From contig CM053794.1 in the NCBI GenBank assembly GCA_028671895.1, positions 42,424,501-42,488,500 on the forward strand: DNA of 64,000 bases. Reading direction: 5' to 3'. Origin of the DNA: Oenanthe sinensis. Its lineage: Eukaryota > Streptophyta > Magnoliopsida > Apiales > Apiaceae. A program made the position numbers and the translations under genes. Shown in pieces: positions 43,701 to 55,758 of this stretch. The notes beneath the pieces are model-generated. The model was not told the DNA's origin and ran no database searches. It saw nothing but the letters and a program-made list of their open reading frames with translations. Every line of letters starts with the position of its first letter. Positions within the stretch are counted from its first letter, which is position 1.

Positions 43701-45020
43701 TTTTAATCACTGGCTAATTAGTTTTTTGTTTGAGTCATTTTTCTTTTGAGTTTAGTGATTTTAACTTCTTCTTTTTCTTTGTTTTCAAAGTTTTAGGAAA
43801 ATTTATGCAAAATTGAATTAATGTCACGATAAGCGTTGAATGGAGAATATCGAAAATATTTATACGCATCCACCAAACAGTCCCCTTTGTTTTGTTTACA
43901 AATTCATCGTCTCGAGGAAATTACTTAATAGTTTGTTGGTGCCGGCCATAGCTTGAGAATTGTCATATGGCCTGCTGTTTAATATTTTACCTCTTAAAGT
44001 CATTCTGTTTACAATTGGAGATTTGGAGCTATAACTCATTCAGCAAATTAACATGTAAATGATATAAAAAACAAAAGCCGTTACAAGTTCATGCACCGCG
44101 TATATATAGGAAAATATATATAATTATATAGATTGATAAAGTAAACGATTAATGGATAAAAATCACAAAAATAAAATCGAAAAAAATATCGAATATCAAT
44201 GTCGATCCAAAATGTGTACCATCAAGATTATGGTATCGGCTTATCAATGTGACGAGAGGAATTTGAAACTTAATCATGGTAATGGTTGTTTCAGTTCTGA
44301 AATTTAATGACCATTTTTAACATTTAATGTATTAAATTAATGAGTACTGTGAAATATGATGTGTCAATTTGATTTTTGATTTGTAATTTACATACCCCTC
44401 TTCATTCATTAATAATATGTCAACTAATTAAATTATGACAGTTACAGATTTGATACTTAATTTGAAAAAGGTTTGGACTTGCATTTCTTAATATTTAAAT
44501 CTATTCAGGTGATGGAATAAAAGCTTCTCTCTGTAAATTCAGAATTATATTATATTATTAGCTTATAAATTTCTGCTTTAAAGAAAAACCATCCCAATTA
44601 ATTTATTTTTGAGTAAATGACCCAAGTTTGGAAATGAAAAAAAAATCACTGTTTTGGGTTGACCCATAAATTGCATGAAACTCTCTCTAAAATATATGAC
44701 AGGCCCAACATATGGATGCCAAATAGGCCGGCGTAATCTCTTTTGCAGGCCCGTTATTTAAAGCAGAACATGTAACGTCACCGGTCACGTAAGTCATAAC
44801 AATGGTTCAAAATCAAAATTAAACAATATATATTCATTTTGATGTAATCATGTAAGAGAAATGGAGAATAAGAAACCTAAGATTAATTTTAGCTAATTTT
44901 TTCTAAGATGATGAATAAAATAGTTGTGTTTGATAATTATGGTATTTTGATATACACAATCTTTGTAGATATTATTTTGATTGTACATATAAAAATACTA
45001 TAATTATCAAAACATAAATG
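43701..45020. other. glutaredoxin 3' UTR and intergenic, no gene seen
   Basis: AT-rich with no coding frame or RNA gene supported. Confidence 0.5.
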
Positions 45021-45023
45021 TTT

Positions 45024-45282
45024 TATTCCATCCGTCCCAAATTAGTAGTCACTTTTGAAAAAAAATTGTCCCATAATACATGTCCACTATCCTATTTCCA
45101 ATTTAATTTTATAGGTAAATTAAAATTTTCTAATTTTCTAATTTTCTAATTTTATGTGTTTTAATTAAGATATTAGTGTTTAAAAATTATTAGAAAATAG
45201 TTGTTTAATTGAAATAGGATGCTCAGACCAAGAACAACCAAACTTTTAATCTTTCGGTTTTAATAATATAGTATAGTATAGA
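45024..45282. mobile_element. Stowaway-like fragment and isolated Helitron-like 5' end
   Basis: ATTCCATCCGTCCCAAATTAG at 45024 resembles a Stowaway left terminus, but its partner end is missing. At 45260-45282 the minus strand begins TCTATACTATACTATATT, the start phrase of many plant Helitrons, with no 3' end found nearby. Both look like fragments. Confidence 0.3.
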
Positions 45283-47905
45283 TATGATTTTAAAGTATTT
45301 AATTAAAAATAGTCTCTGTTAAATTTCGCACACTTACTTTATAAACAATTTTATATAAATGTACACTTAACCTGTACATGTATGGTCAGAATCAAAATTA
45401 AAAATATCTAATGCTAAAATTTCATTGATTTTAAAGGATTATTGTAGACTCAAAACAAAATTAATATTAATTTTACGGATAAAATTTAACTTAAAACAAT
45501 TTGTTTTGACTTGATTGGAACTTATCATAGCGCACACATGTATATATAAACTAAAAATCTTCCCAATAATTTGATTGTTTCAAGTCGGGAACAATCAACA
45601 ATGCATGGCCGCTCCTTGACATCTGCAATACATTTGAGGGGGATGTTTGAATTAGTTACTGCATAGCATGCAACTAAAAAATTATAAGCCTTCATTTCAG
45701 TCTTAACACTAGTAAAAGACAGCAAAGAAACAAACATACCCTTGTTGACAATACTTTACTTTTCCCAAAACCCTAGATCTATCTATTAATTATACTATGA
45801 TATTTTTATTTAGCATAATATATAGGCAGTACTGTTGTATATATACAAACAGCTCACGATCGATCGACTCTCCCTCCCTCTCTCCATATATATATAAGAA
45901 TTTGTGCCTCGACCGAGAGATCTTAATTTATATGCATCTGAGAGAATCTTTTTTAGGTATTGAAAGTTGAAGGCTTTTGAAAGTGTTGGGGAAGGGAAGA
46001 ATATTCTTCTTCACCAAACATCAACAGCTAAAATCCAAAGTTTATATACTAAACAAATTTAGAAAGCAAAAACATCATTAGATTATGATTAAGGGTTACC
46101 CAGAAAAAGTCAGCCCACAAGTAGACGACCACCCCCACCTCCAAAAATTCACTGTCTTTGTCAGTTGCCTGTTCTTTAACCACTTCATTTTCTTAATTTA
46201 TTCGTCTGCACAATTTTGTACATTACCAAGAATTGGCCACACCGCACACACATATAGGCATATAGCTAGCTAGCTAGCTTCATACGTAGTATATTATGCT
46301 ACTAGTAGTATTATGTACAGTATTTATATTCAAGCATATAGAACACTTATTTCAAACCTAATGATTAATTCGCAGCATATCCCTCTCTCTATATATACAT
46401 GCGTGCGAAAATTTCTTTTGGCATTTGCGTACTACATTTTTCTTATCACTTGATTATACTTCTAATTATTGCTCAAATAAATATAACTAGCTAGCTAGAC
46501 CAATTTATTCTCAATGAGCCCGCGGTTAGCTAGGTGATTCGGATGTATATATTTTTTGCACTTATCCAAGATAATTTTCGTCGTTTGTGTTGGATTTGCC
46601 TTCTTCTTTGACAGTTGGGCACGTGCATTGTGTTTCTCTTTAACCTTTCTTTAAAAGAAAGATATAGTACATCTGGAACAAATTACCTTAATTGACTAGC
46701 CAATAATTAAGATATGGTCATAATTATTTAGTTTAGTTAATAAGGTCACCTGACAATATGGTGTCACTTGACAAACTCTTCTGAAATGACCCACAATATG
46801 CAAATTGCGACTCGTAAACACACTAGAGATTGATCAAGTTGTTGACATCAATGAGCTAATTAATTGATTTAACATATCAAATAAGGGCCCTTTTCTTACA
46901 AATGAATTAAAATAGCGCCTGGTATTTGCTCCATCATTACACGATATCTTTTCATAGTTGCACAAAACTAGAAAACATTAATTTTCGACTTAGGTATATC
47001 TTTTCAGATAAATTTAATATATATTCACCTAAATGTTTACTCGAACAATCCTGGCTTCTTGCATTTGCCACGGATAAATTGTATCGGTATATATATTCAA
47101 ACTTTAGATGCGATATATATCTTGGACCAAATGCGACAATACTTTTTCTTAAATTAAAATTAAAGAAATACAACACTATAACTAATGGTTTTTTTTCTAA
47201 AAAATTAATTCAGGTTACAAGCATTTGTATATAAGGTTATAATTTGAGTGGAGTGGGCGTCAACTCAAACTTCAATTTGAACTCTTTTATCAAGACTCGA
47301 CTCTACTTTAACTTTGAGCTCATATATATTAAAATAATTTAGATACAATATTTTACTTGTTTATCCTAACTAGTTTAAGTTTGAATTTGTGACGAATTGG
47401 ATTAGATCTAGACTCGACCTCAAATTTGTTTATAATATATAAAAATATTACTTTAAGCAATTTTATGTTTCTTAAGCTTTTAAAATAATAAATGTTAATT
47501 ATATTTTATCAAGCAACTCACAAGTATATTTGCTCGGCTCGATTCAAATATTTTATGAATTCAACTCGAGCTTACCAATATATTTTTATATAATAGAATG
47601 GGCTGAACTTGATAATACTGAGTTAGGATCCCGTTGATTTCAAATATATACTTTAAAATGTCAACAGCCGGGAGACATTTATTCATGATATAAAGGATTG
47701 AACTCGATTCGCTTTATGCATATATCAAATTTGATTATAATTTTTTTTGATTATAGATTTTAATCTCAAATCAGTTAGTAAAAATACAAACTCGAACTCT
47801 GTAATCATGCAAAAATCCGACTTCAATTACACCTCTAAACCGACATGACATGTGATAGATTGTCCTCCGATATACATTTAATTGTGAATTCAGTGTTATA
47901 TTATA
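45283..47905. other. intergenic between glutaredoxin and IDD genes
   Basis: No supported gene. 45850-46300 is less AT-rich with (GATC)n- and (TAGC)n-like runs. A 62-codon frame at 46085-46273 has no recognised family and is not called. 47230-47850 has a loosely repeated GACTCGA/GAGCTC character that may be a decayed element. Confidence 0.45.
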
Positions 47906-47910
47906 TATAT

Positions 47911-48304
47911 ATATAGGACTAGACTTAAATGAGAATTAGTTATTCAGAGAATTAGTATTATGTACTTCCATAATATGTGTTCTGTAAACATTTTTTCTCC
48001 AAATGCATAATTTAGTCTTTTAGTCGTGTTTTTATTTACAGAACACTTGTGTATTTGATGAAAAATGTGATATTTTTAATAAAATGAGAAGTGTAATACT
48101 AGTATGTTCTGTAAATCATATTTATATGTTCTGTAAACATTTTTCATCATTTTTTTAAGAATTCAAAGAATTTTTTCATATAATTGTGTTTGTATTTACA
48201 AAACACATGTATTTTAAACAAAAAGTATGATGATTTTTATAAAATAAGAAGTGTTCTCCAAAATTCTCCAATGAAGTAGTTCTCCATGGAGCCCAATATA
48301 TATA
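47911..48304. mobile_element. palindromic MITE, related family
   Basis: The left part (GACTTAAATGAGAATTAG...GAGAATTAGT) and the right part (TTCTCCAATGAAGTAGTTCTCCATGGAGCCC) are degenerate inverted partners. ATGTTCTGTAAAC-like words recur three or four times inside. It directly abuts the next element. Confidence 0.5.
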
Positions 48305-48670
48305 GAGAGTAAGGCTCAACGAGAAACTCCTTATTTGAGTAACTGAAGAACCAATTCGTATTTTATAAGAATTTGATTAACAAAAGACTAAGAACATATA
48401 AAAAATTATAGAACACCAAAAATAATAGCAAAACAAACAAAAAAATGACATAATATACAAAAAATATATAACAAAAATTACAGAACACTAATGTTGAATA
48501 GTGTTTAGTAATTTTGTGTTCTATATTTTTTTGTATGTTATATAATTATTTTATTTATTTTTTGTGTTCTTTAGTTTTTTTTATGTTCAACAATTTTTTC
48601 ATGTCTACCGTAATTATATTTGATGTTGGTTCTTCCATTACTCAAATAAAAGAGTTTCTCATTCAACATA
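48305..48670. mobile_element. palindromic MITE, copy 2
   Basis: The left arm GCTCAACGAGAAACTCCTTATTTGAGTAACTGAAGAACCAA (written here only as its position 48313-48354) pairs with 48626-48667. Key shared words are GAGAAACTC, TATTTGAGTAA and GAAGAACCAA. It is homologous to the element at 41393-41764. Confidence 0.7.
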
Positions 48671-48703
48671 TATATATGACACATATCACACATATATATA
48701 TAT

Positions 48704-48720
48704 AGGTGTGTGTGTGTGTG
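48704..48720. repeat. (TG)n microsatellite
   Basis: A short GTGTGTGTGTGTGTG run after a TA run. Confidence 0.9.
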
Positions 48721-49189
48721 TTGAACTAGTTTCATGCAGGTTGTTCTTTATTAGCCGAGGTCGTGTATTTACCTTTTTCTTTGATGTCTATAATTTCTGT
48801 TTCTATTTTTCACTTGTTCATCTAATATATCCAAGTAGACATAATTTCTTGGAAAAAATATACTGTAAGAAACAAAAAGTGAAGACATTATGGGATAATC
48901 ATTCCAAGGAGAAAGGTATGGAGGGTAACTTTTGTGCAGGGGCTCATCATATTTGTCATCATGCACCTCGATCATCGCTTGGCCACCTCCTTCAACTTTC
49001 ACTTTTCACCGTCTCCCATGAAAAACTAATTTTTTATTCCAACCAAAAGTAAGTACTGTAAAAGACTTCACTGTGACTACACAACAATCTAACCATCCAT
49101 TTATCATCAAGTACTCTTACAGATTTGATACTTAATTAAGTACTTATTCTCTGCTGTTTTCGATCTCTTAATATCAATATTTCTAACAC

Positions 49190-49409
49190 CCCCCGGCCCC
49201 CTTGATATATATACAGAGAGAGAGAGAGAGTTCTTCAGGTATCAGCTTCTGAAACTAGCTAGGGTTGACAACGTTACGAAAGGTATTGTCATTTATTGAT
49301 TAATTGTCTTTCAAACGTTATAAATCATAAGTGTCTTTCTTTTATGTGCAAACTTATTGAAGTAATCTATTATCTTTGTTGCAGAAGGAAACAAAGTTAA
49401 GATATATAT
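49190..49409 (+). promoter_or_regulatory. IDD gene 5' UTR with an intron and (GA)n tract
   Basis: An (AG)n tract at about 49215-49230 precedes a leader. A donor AAAG/GTATTG at 49282/49283 and an acceptor TTGCAG ending at 49384 define a likely 5' UTR intron just before the ATG at 49410. Confidence 0.5.
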
Positions 49410-51490
49410 ATGTTGGAACAAATGGCGGATGACGCGATCTTAAATGGTTTCATCCAAAACCAAATTGATGAAAGCAATCCTCCTCCTCCTCCTGCAAAGA
49501 AGAAAAGAAATCTCCCAGGGACCCCGGGCAAGCCTTTGCAACTCTATCTTCTTTCTTTCTTTAAATTCATCTTCTTTTTTTGCTTGTTATAAAGAGATCG
49601 ACACATGTACTGATATCGATCTTAGTGTAAAAATTTTCAAAACAGATCCGGAAGCTGAAGTGATCGCCTTGTCACCAAAGACTCTCATGGCAACTAATAG
49701 ATTCTTGTGTGAGATTTGTGGGAAGGGTTTTCAAAGAGATCAAAATTTACAGCTCCACAGACGAGGCCACAATTTACCATGGAAGCTGAAGCAAAGGACA
49801 AGCAAGGAAGTCCGTAAGCGAGTCTACGTATGCCCTGAAAAAAGCTGTGTCCACAACCATCCATCAAGGGCTCTCGGAGACCTCACCGGGATCAAGAAAC
49901 ACTATTGTCGAAAGCATGGGGAGAAGAAGTGGAAGTGTGACAAGTGCGCCAAGCGATACGCTGTGCAGTCAGATTGGAAAGCACACTCCAAAACCTGTGG
50001 CACGAGGGAATACAAATGTGATTGTGGCACTATATTCTCCAGGTAATTATCTATATATATCTACTACTCTTATTCAATAAGCCTGTTAGCTAGAACTGAA
50101 TATATATTTGATAACCATACTAGCTAGCTATATTCCCTTAATATATACACATAACCAACATAAATCTAGCTAGAAGCTATATGTGTGTAGTATTGTGATA
50201 AATATTGAACCAGGTTATGTCATGCGTGGACAGAGATAAAGAGATAGGGTCCTAGCCTAGTGGTGTGAAGAGTCAAGAATATTTTGAACTTTCTGGCTTT
50301 TATTTCTTTAATTTCTCTATATGCATAATATAAACCTTTTCAAAATTATATAGAACTTGATAGTTGTTCAAGACGAAATCTGGTCATTACTGCAAAAACC
50401 AGATCAATTTTATTAAGCTAAAGTTTAAATACTTCCTGATATGTGTGCAAACGCGCATAACCAAAGTATCTAGCTAGGTATCATACTAATTTATTAATAT
50501 ATATAAATTTCTCGTAAATATATGATATGGTCGACTACTGCTTGATAAATATATTATCTTGAATATCTATCTATGGTGATTTGCAGGCGAGATAGCTTCA
50601 TCACGCACAGAGCATTTTGTGAAGCTCTAGCTGAAGAAACAGCTAGAGTCACAGCTGCAACATCCAGCTTCAACAATTCAACATTGCCTAATAGTATGAA
50701 TTATCATTTCATGGGATCAGCTTCTTCACTAGGCCAAAACACAGCACAACATTTCAGTTCTATCTTTGAGCCAGTCATCTCAAGCAACCATGAAATATTT
50801 ACCACCGATCCAATCCGACAAGCTGGACTTTCATTGTGGATGGGCGACGACACCACACAAAATAGTCACGCGGCGCCAATGAACAATAATCTTCAGCCAT
50901 TGTTTGGTGATCCAAAATCCAATTATCAATTCAATTGGGCTAGTACTGGGAACAACAATAGGATCAATATTAATCCTAGTCCTTTTGAAGAACAACAAAA
51001 GATCAATATTGCAAGCAGCACAAATTCACTTCCCGTGGTGAATAATATTGTTACTAAGGATGTTGAAAATCAACTTGTGAGTATTCCTTCCTTGTACAGC
51101 AGCCAAAACATGTCTGACCAATGTACACTTCCTACAACTATGTCTGCAACAGCATTATTGCAGAAAGCTGCACAAATTGGTGCAACTTCTACGGATCCAT
51201 CATTCTTGGAAAGCTTTGGATTGAAGCGTAGTAACATTAATCAGGTTCAAGATGGGAGCAAGTTCTTTGGATTGTTTGGTACAAATTTAATGACAACAAC
51301 CAGTCTCGGAAGCACCACTACTGATCAGGTTAATGATCATCTCTCAAATCTAAATCATCATTTGTATCCCTCAAAGCGGCGACACATACAACAGGATCAA
51401 GATAGTTCAGGATCAGGTGAAACAAGGGATTTTCTCGGTGTTGGTGTACGATCAATCTGCCATACACCTTCAATTAACGGATGGATTTAA
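49410..51490 (+). CDS. INDETERMINATE-DOMAIN (IDD/BIRD) C2H2 zinc-finger transcription factor
   Basis: Three coding exons, 49410-49527, 49646-50042 and 50587-51490, give 472 aa. The first coding intron (49528-49645) starts with GC, not GT; joining there restores the family's GTPDPEAEVIALSP sequence exactly. The second intron is GT-AG. The N-terminus has a Pro run and the KKKRNLPGTP nuclear signal. The ID domain holds four fingers in order: FLCEICGKGF...HRRGH (C2H2), VCPEKSCVHN...HYCRKH (C2H2), WKCDKCAKRYAVQSDWKAHSKTC (C2HC) and YKCDCGTIFSRRDSFITHRAFC (C2HC). The C-terminus carries both family motifs, MSATALLQKAAQ and TRDFLG. IDD proteins bind DNA and many partner with GRAS proteins such as SCR, SHR or DELLA; a specific role cannot be given. 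MADD at 49422 is an alternative start. Confidence 0.95.
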
Positions 51491-53927
51491 TCTTATCCGA
51501 TCCGGTGCTAGCTAAAGTCAATGAAGTCTTGACTGAAAATGACTAGTTGAGGTCAGCTATATATTGTGACATGGAAAGTATATTTACAAGGTTAATTGGC
51601 ACAGAGGAAAAAGCTGGGGATGGCAAGTTGAGTGCATGGTTAATGTTCTATCATGGGACCTAAAAGTTGTGCTTTAAGAAAACCTATCCTCGAGGTGAAG
51701 GAATATGAGATCCATGCATATTCTCCTAAACCCTAAATTATCAACCTGTTACATTCACTTTAACGTGGTGGGTAGCTTTTTGTTTTTTCATTAAAGAAAG
51801 TGAGTAGTGGGACTAGGGGCAAAGCAAGAGGAGTCCTTTTGAACTCAATTATTGCTTTTTTTTTATCTTTCAATCTGCTTTTCAATTGTTTTCTTTTCAG
51901 CTCTTGGAATATAAAATAAATTTCAGTGGCAAATTATATTAAAAAGGCTCGATTCTTCTTTCATCAATAGCCATAGCCCTAACTGATCACCTACTTTTAG
52001 TTCTCACAACTTTAATTCTTTTATTTGCCCCGGTGGTTAATTAGCAACTTATACAAGGTGTCTAACTGTCTATGCATATGCTCTTATAGATATCATTATT
52101 CTCTGAAATTGACTCGCAATCTTATGAATGTTATGAAGCGATGAAACCCGAACTTTCATTTTTCACCAGTTGCAAAGATCTAATCTTTAGGGCAATGCCT
52201 CAGAGCGAAATTTTGAAGAAAAGTTTGCAAGAATTTAATTGTACACTGCAGTGCGATCCAACAATTTCTCTAGCTAGGAATCAAACTCTTTCAAAGACAG
52301 ACAGAGATTCATAGTATTTTCACATCTAACAGATGTAGTGGGGGAAGCTGAAATGACACATGCACGTAACTTTGTCCATTTCAGGATATGCACACATATA
52401 TACGTTATACGTACTATTCAACTTTCACATAATGTGTGTTCTTCTGTATGCGTAATTGGTGTGCTGTCTGTCAGTGTACGCGCTCGTGCGCGGACCTCTT
52501 GAAGTTTAAAGCATAATCTGAAATAGCAATCCTACTGTAGGACTATATATCCCTTGGTATAGGATCCGGCTAGTACAATAGGATATGGTCAAACAACTAG
52601 GCTCATACATCTATTACGACATACATAATACAAATACAACTTTTTATTTTCTCTGAATTCTAATCAGGTTGATGTAAAATTATAGTGGAAACAACACCAT
52701 CAAAGGGCTCATATATGCAGAAAAGATGTACAATAAGAACAATGTGGACGTTTACAATGCTGGCTTTTTATTTGTAAAGAAGATGTTGATACAACCCCAC
52801 TAGGCCAATATTTCATGCCCCGTAAAGTATGAGACTGGTCGATGCATATATATGTATCATGGCTGACTTTTCCTACTCTATCTTTTTGCATTATGTTATT
52901 TTGTACTTAGCCACACACTCTCAAAAATAAGTATCACCTACATACTATGCAGGATAAACTACTCATCAGTGATCAGACCGCGTATATAAAGGATCACTTG
53001 AAACTGTTAATTCATTTAATAGATGATTTAATTATTTTTCTCAACTTGATAAATATTTTTTTAAAGTTACTAATCATAATCCCAACAAATTCCTCATTTA
53101 AAAAAACAAAAATAAAAAATCTTCCATTTTGATATAATAACCCAATTATAAACAATGAGTTTATAATAATTTATAAGAGTTTATTGGGTTATTATGAACT
53201 TTACTTATTATTATTAATGTGAATGTATATATTTAGATGTATACAGTATAGATTTTTTTAATATGCTATTTTTATAATCATAACAGAAATCAGAGTATTG
53301 ATTTATACACTTGCTGCACAAACTTTTCGCATATCAATGGAACATTCAATTTGCTACATATATTACATAATTTTTTAAAAATCCATTACATATAAAATAT
53401 ATATTAACACTGTCTAGGATTCCCAGAAAAGAGAAAATAAAATGTGTTATTTTCTATTCTCCAAATTTTTTAAAAAAGCTGAGAAGAAATTTTTTGACGA
53501 ATTATATAAGGAATTTATTTCTAATTTTTTATGCTTTTTAAATTTTCTTTTCCATCTAAAAAAATTATTCGGAAAACAAGTTAAATCTTTCTCTTTCTTT
53601 AAACTTTTCTCTGAAACCATGTTAATATATTTATATATTTATTAAAATATTCATTTTTAAATTAAGTTGATGATAGGTATAAATTGTTCATACCACACAT
53701 AACCCATAACATACGGTATTTTTGTAATATAATTTAAGTGAGCTAAAATTTACACAATTTTATAATATAATTTATGCAATCCTGAAATTTACATAATTCT
53801 GCTACAGTTTAAAAATATATAAATAAGATAAATGATGATTTTAACAGCACCCACAGTTAACACTTAACACCCCTTTAATCGGTCAAAAATAGGATAAATC
53901 GTTAAAAATTGTAACTAATCGGTCAAA

Positions 53928-53976
<49 letters not shown>

Positions 53977-54482
53977 AATTATTTTATAAAAAATTCAATT
54001 ATTTAATTTCCAATTTTGTCCTCTCATATTTTAAAATTTTATTAAATCATTGTTTAAATTTATATTAGATATAAGAAAATAATATTAAATTTATCCATTT
54101 AATCATTTCGACTAATACTCAATTATCTCATTAATTCCTATTTAATGTTCAATATTTTTATCAACTAATTCTGATTCGTGTTTTTAATAATACTGATCTA
54201 ATCTAATAATAATATTGCTGATATGCTCTCAAGGTGAAATACAGAATTGCAAAGCAAATCAAACGCACCAAACCTAAAAAAGTTGTCGACCACTTCAAAT
54301 ATTAACAACATGGGCCCAATTAGTGGCCAACCAATAATATATTCCTCAAATCCAAGTACCCGCATTTTAGGTTACAATTTAACTCGGGCTACAGCACAGG
54401 CCCAACCGCATACACCTCACTAGTCCACACTCCACAGTTATAGCACTAATTTACTTACGATTTGACTCACTGAGTTAAAAAT
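51491..54482. other. intergenic, no gene supported
   Basis: IDD 3' UTR, then AT-rich sequence. A (TA)n run lies at about 53934-53973. 52440-52500 is briefly GC-richer (TACGCGCTCGTGCGCGG) without any recognisable feature. 54240-54480 is the upstream flank of the methyltransferase gene. Confidence 0.5.
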
Positions 54483-55169
54483 ATGAAATTCACAAAATCG
54501 CCAGCGATTGATCTGACGGTCCGCGATGCTCATCTCTCAATTCAACAAGACAACGCCTCCATGCACGTCGGCACCTCCGTCTGGCCCTGTTCACTCGTCG
54601 TCGTCAAGTTCGCCGAGCGGTGGACTTCTCCGACCGCCGTCGTTTCCGGCGCCGTTAATCCCTACGCTGATCTCCTTGATTTTCGCAACAAACGCGCCGT
54701 CGAGCTAGGCACTGGCTGCGGCGTCGCTGGAATGGGTCTTTACCTGCTCGGTCTAAGCGACGTCGTTTTAACAGATATTGCTCCAGTTATGCCGGCCCTA
54801 AAACATAATCTCAAAAGAAACAAGCCTGTGTTGGGCCGGATGTTAAAAATGGCCCAATTGTACTGGACCAACGCTGACCAAATAAAAGCGCTAAGCCCAC
54901 CGTTTGACTTTGTGATAGCCACTGACGTGGTTTATATTGAGGAAACTGTGGGCCCGCTTGTGGCGGCAATGGAGGCTTTGGTGGCTGATAACGGTGTCGT
55001 TTTGTTGGGGTATCAGTTGAGGTCGCCGGAAGCGGACAGGTTGTTTTGGGAAATGTGCCCGAGAGTTTTTAACGTTGAGAAGGTCCCACATGAGCATTTG
55101 CATTGTGAGTATGCTTATGGAGAAGCTGATGTTTATATTTTAAGGAAGAAGTTGCAATTCATTGTCTGA
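54483..55169 (+). CDS. METTL21-like (Methyltransf_16) protein N-methyltransferase
   Basis: A single exon of 228 aa. It has a Rossmann-type class I methyltransferase fold: the SVWPCSLVVVKFAERW region before motif I (a W-P motif is usual before the SAM site), motif I VELGTGCGVAGMGLYLLG, an acidic motif II (VVLTDIAPVMPALKHNL), and post-motif FDFVIATDVVY, the D-V-V-Y signature of the METTL21/eEF1A/VCP lysine methyltransferase group. Relatives methylate lysines on chaperones or translation factors in the cytosol; the substrate here is unknown. The 5' half is markedly GC-rich (CGCC/CGTC codons), unlike the AT-rich surroundings. The protein is complete by comparison with the family's usual length of about 220-250 aa. 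Confidence 0.9.
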   Translation: MKFTKSPAIDLTVRDAHLSIQQDNASMHVGTSVWPCSLVVVKFAERWTSPTAVVSGAVNPYADLLDFRNKRAVELGTGCGVAGMGLYLLGLSDVVLTDIAPVMPALKHNLKRNKPVLGRMLKMAQLYWTNADQIKALSPPFDFVIATDVVYIEETVGPLVAAMEALVADNGVVLLGYQLRSPEADRLFWEMCPRVFNVEKVPHEHLHCEYAYGEADVYILRKKLQFIV

Positions 55170-55758
55170 ATATTACAGGTTAATTATCAATTTATTTGGT
55201 ATTTTAATTTATGATATGCAATGTATCGTCACTAGATGTTTGAGTGCACTGTATTGTTATGATATATGATGTTGAGTTGAATATGTATTCAGTATATGTA
55301 TATACTTGTTTCGAATGCTAATTATGTTTTTTTTATATGTCTATTAAGCTAAATTTAGCTGCTGAGTATACAGTCATGATGTTTGTCTGCGAAGGTTGTA
55401 ATAATATGCTTGTTAAGTTTACAATTTAAACAGTATGATTCCCGAATCTGAATTTTATGACAGTTAATTTTAGGACTATTTAGTCCTTTAGATAATTGAA
55501 TCTCGTATTTCTCCCTACTGCTTCTACTGCTAATAGAATTATACAATGAAGTAGCGTATCTGTGATGATGTGAGGTTGTACCATTGAACTAAGAACATGC
55601 TTGTTATATTTAAATGGACGATCCAGCATTATTGTTTGAAATGGCAACAATTACAGAAGTGATAATGTGATCAGGCGAAACTAATAATGCATCTCAGCAT
55701 CGTTTTATTAGTACATGATTAAAAGATGTCTTCAAATATTTATTCGTGAGGTGTTTGG
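55170..55758. other. tail-to-tail spacer between methyltransferase and methylesterase genes
   Basis: It holds the 3' UTRs of both genes. No gene of its own is seen. Confidence 0.55.

Noticed and set aside
45525..45737. 70-codon minus-strand frame with a TGTATTGCAG acceptor-like word
   Set aside because: No homology recognised and no partner exon; treated as chance.
46085..46273. Short frame beginning MIKGYPEKVSPQ
   Set aside because: 62 codons with no recognised domain or splice support; more likely a chance frame in a non-coding region.
46612..46632. A miR164-like GGGCACGTGCA word
   Set aside because: Only 11 nt agree with the remembered miR164 sequence; the 5' half differs and no complementary arm is nearby. 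The word is largely a palindromic GCACGTGC.
47233..47838. Possible hAT-like element with degenerate ends near GGTTATAATTTGAG and AATTACACCTCTAA
   Set aside because: The inverted match is too weak and no target duplication was found.
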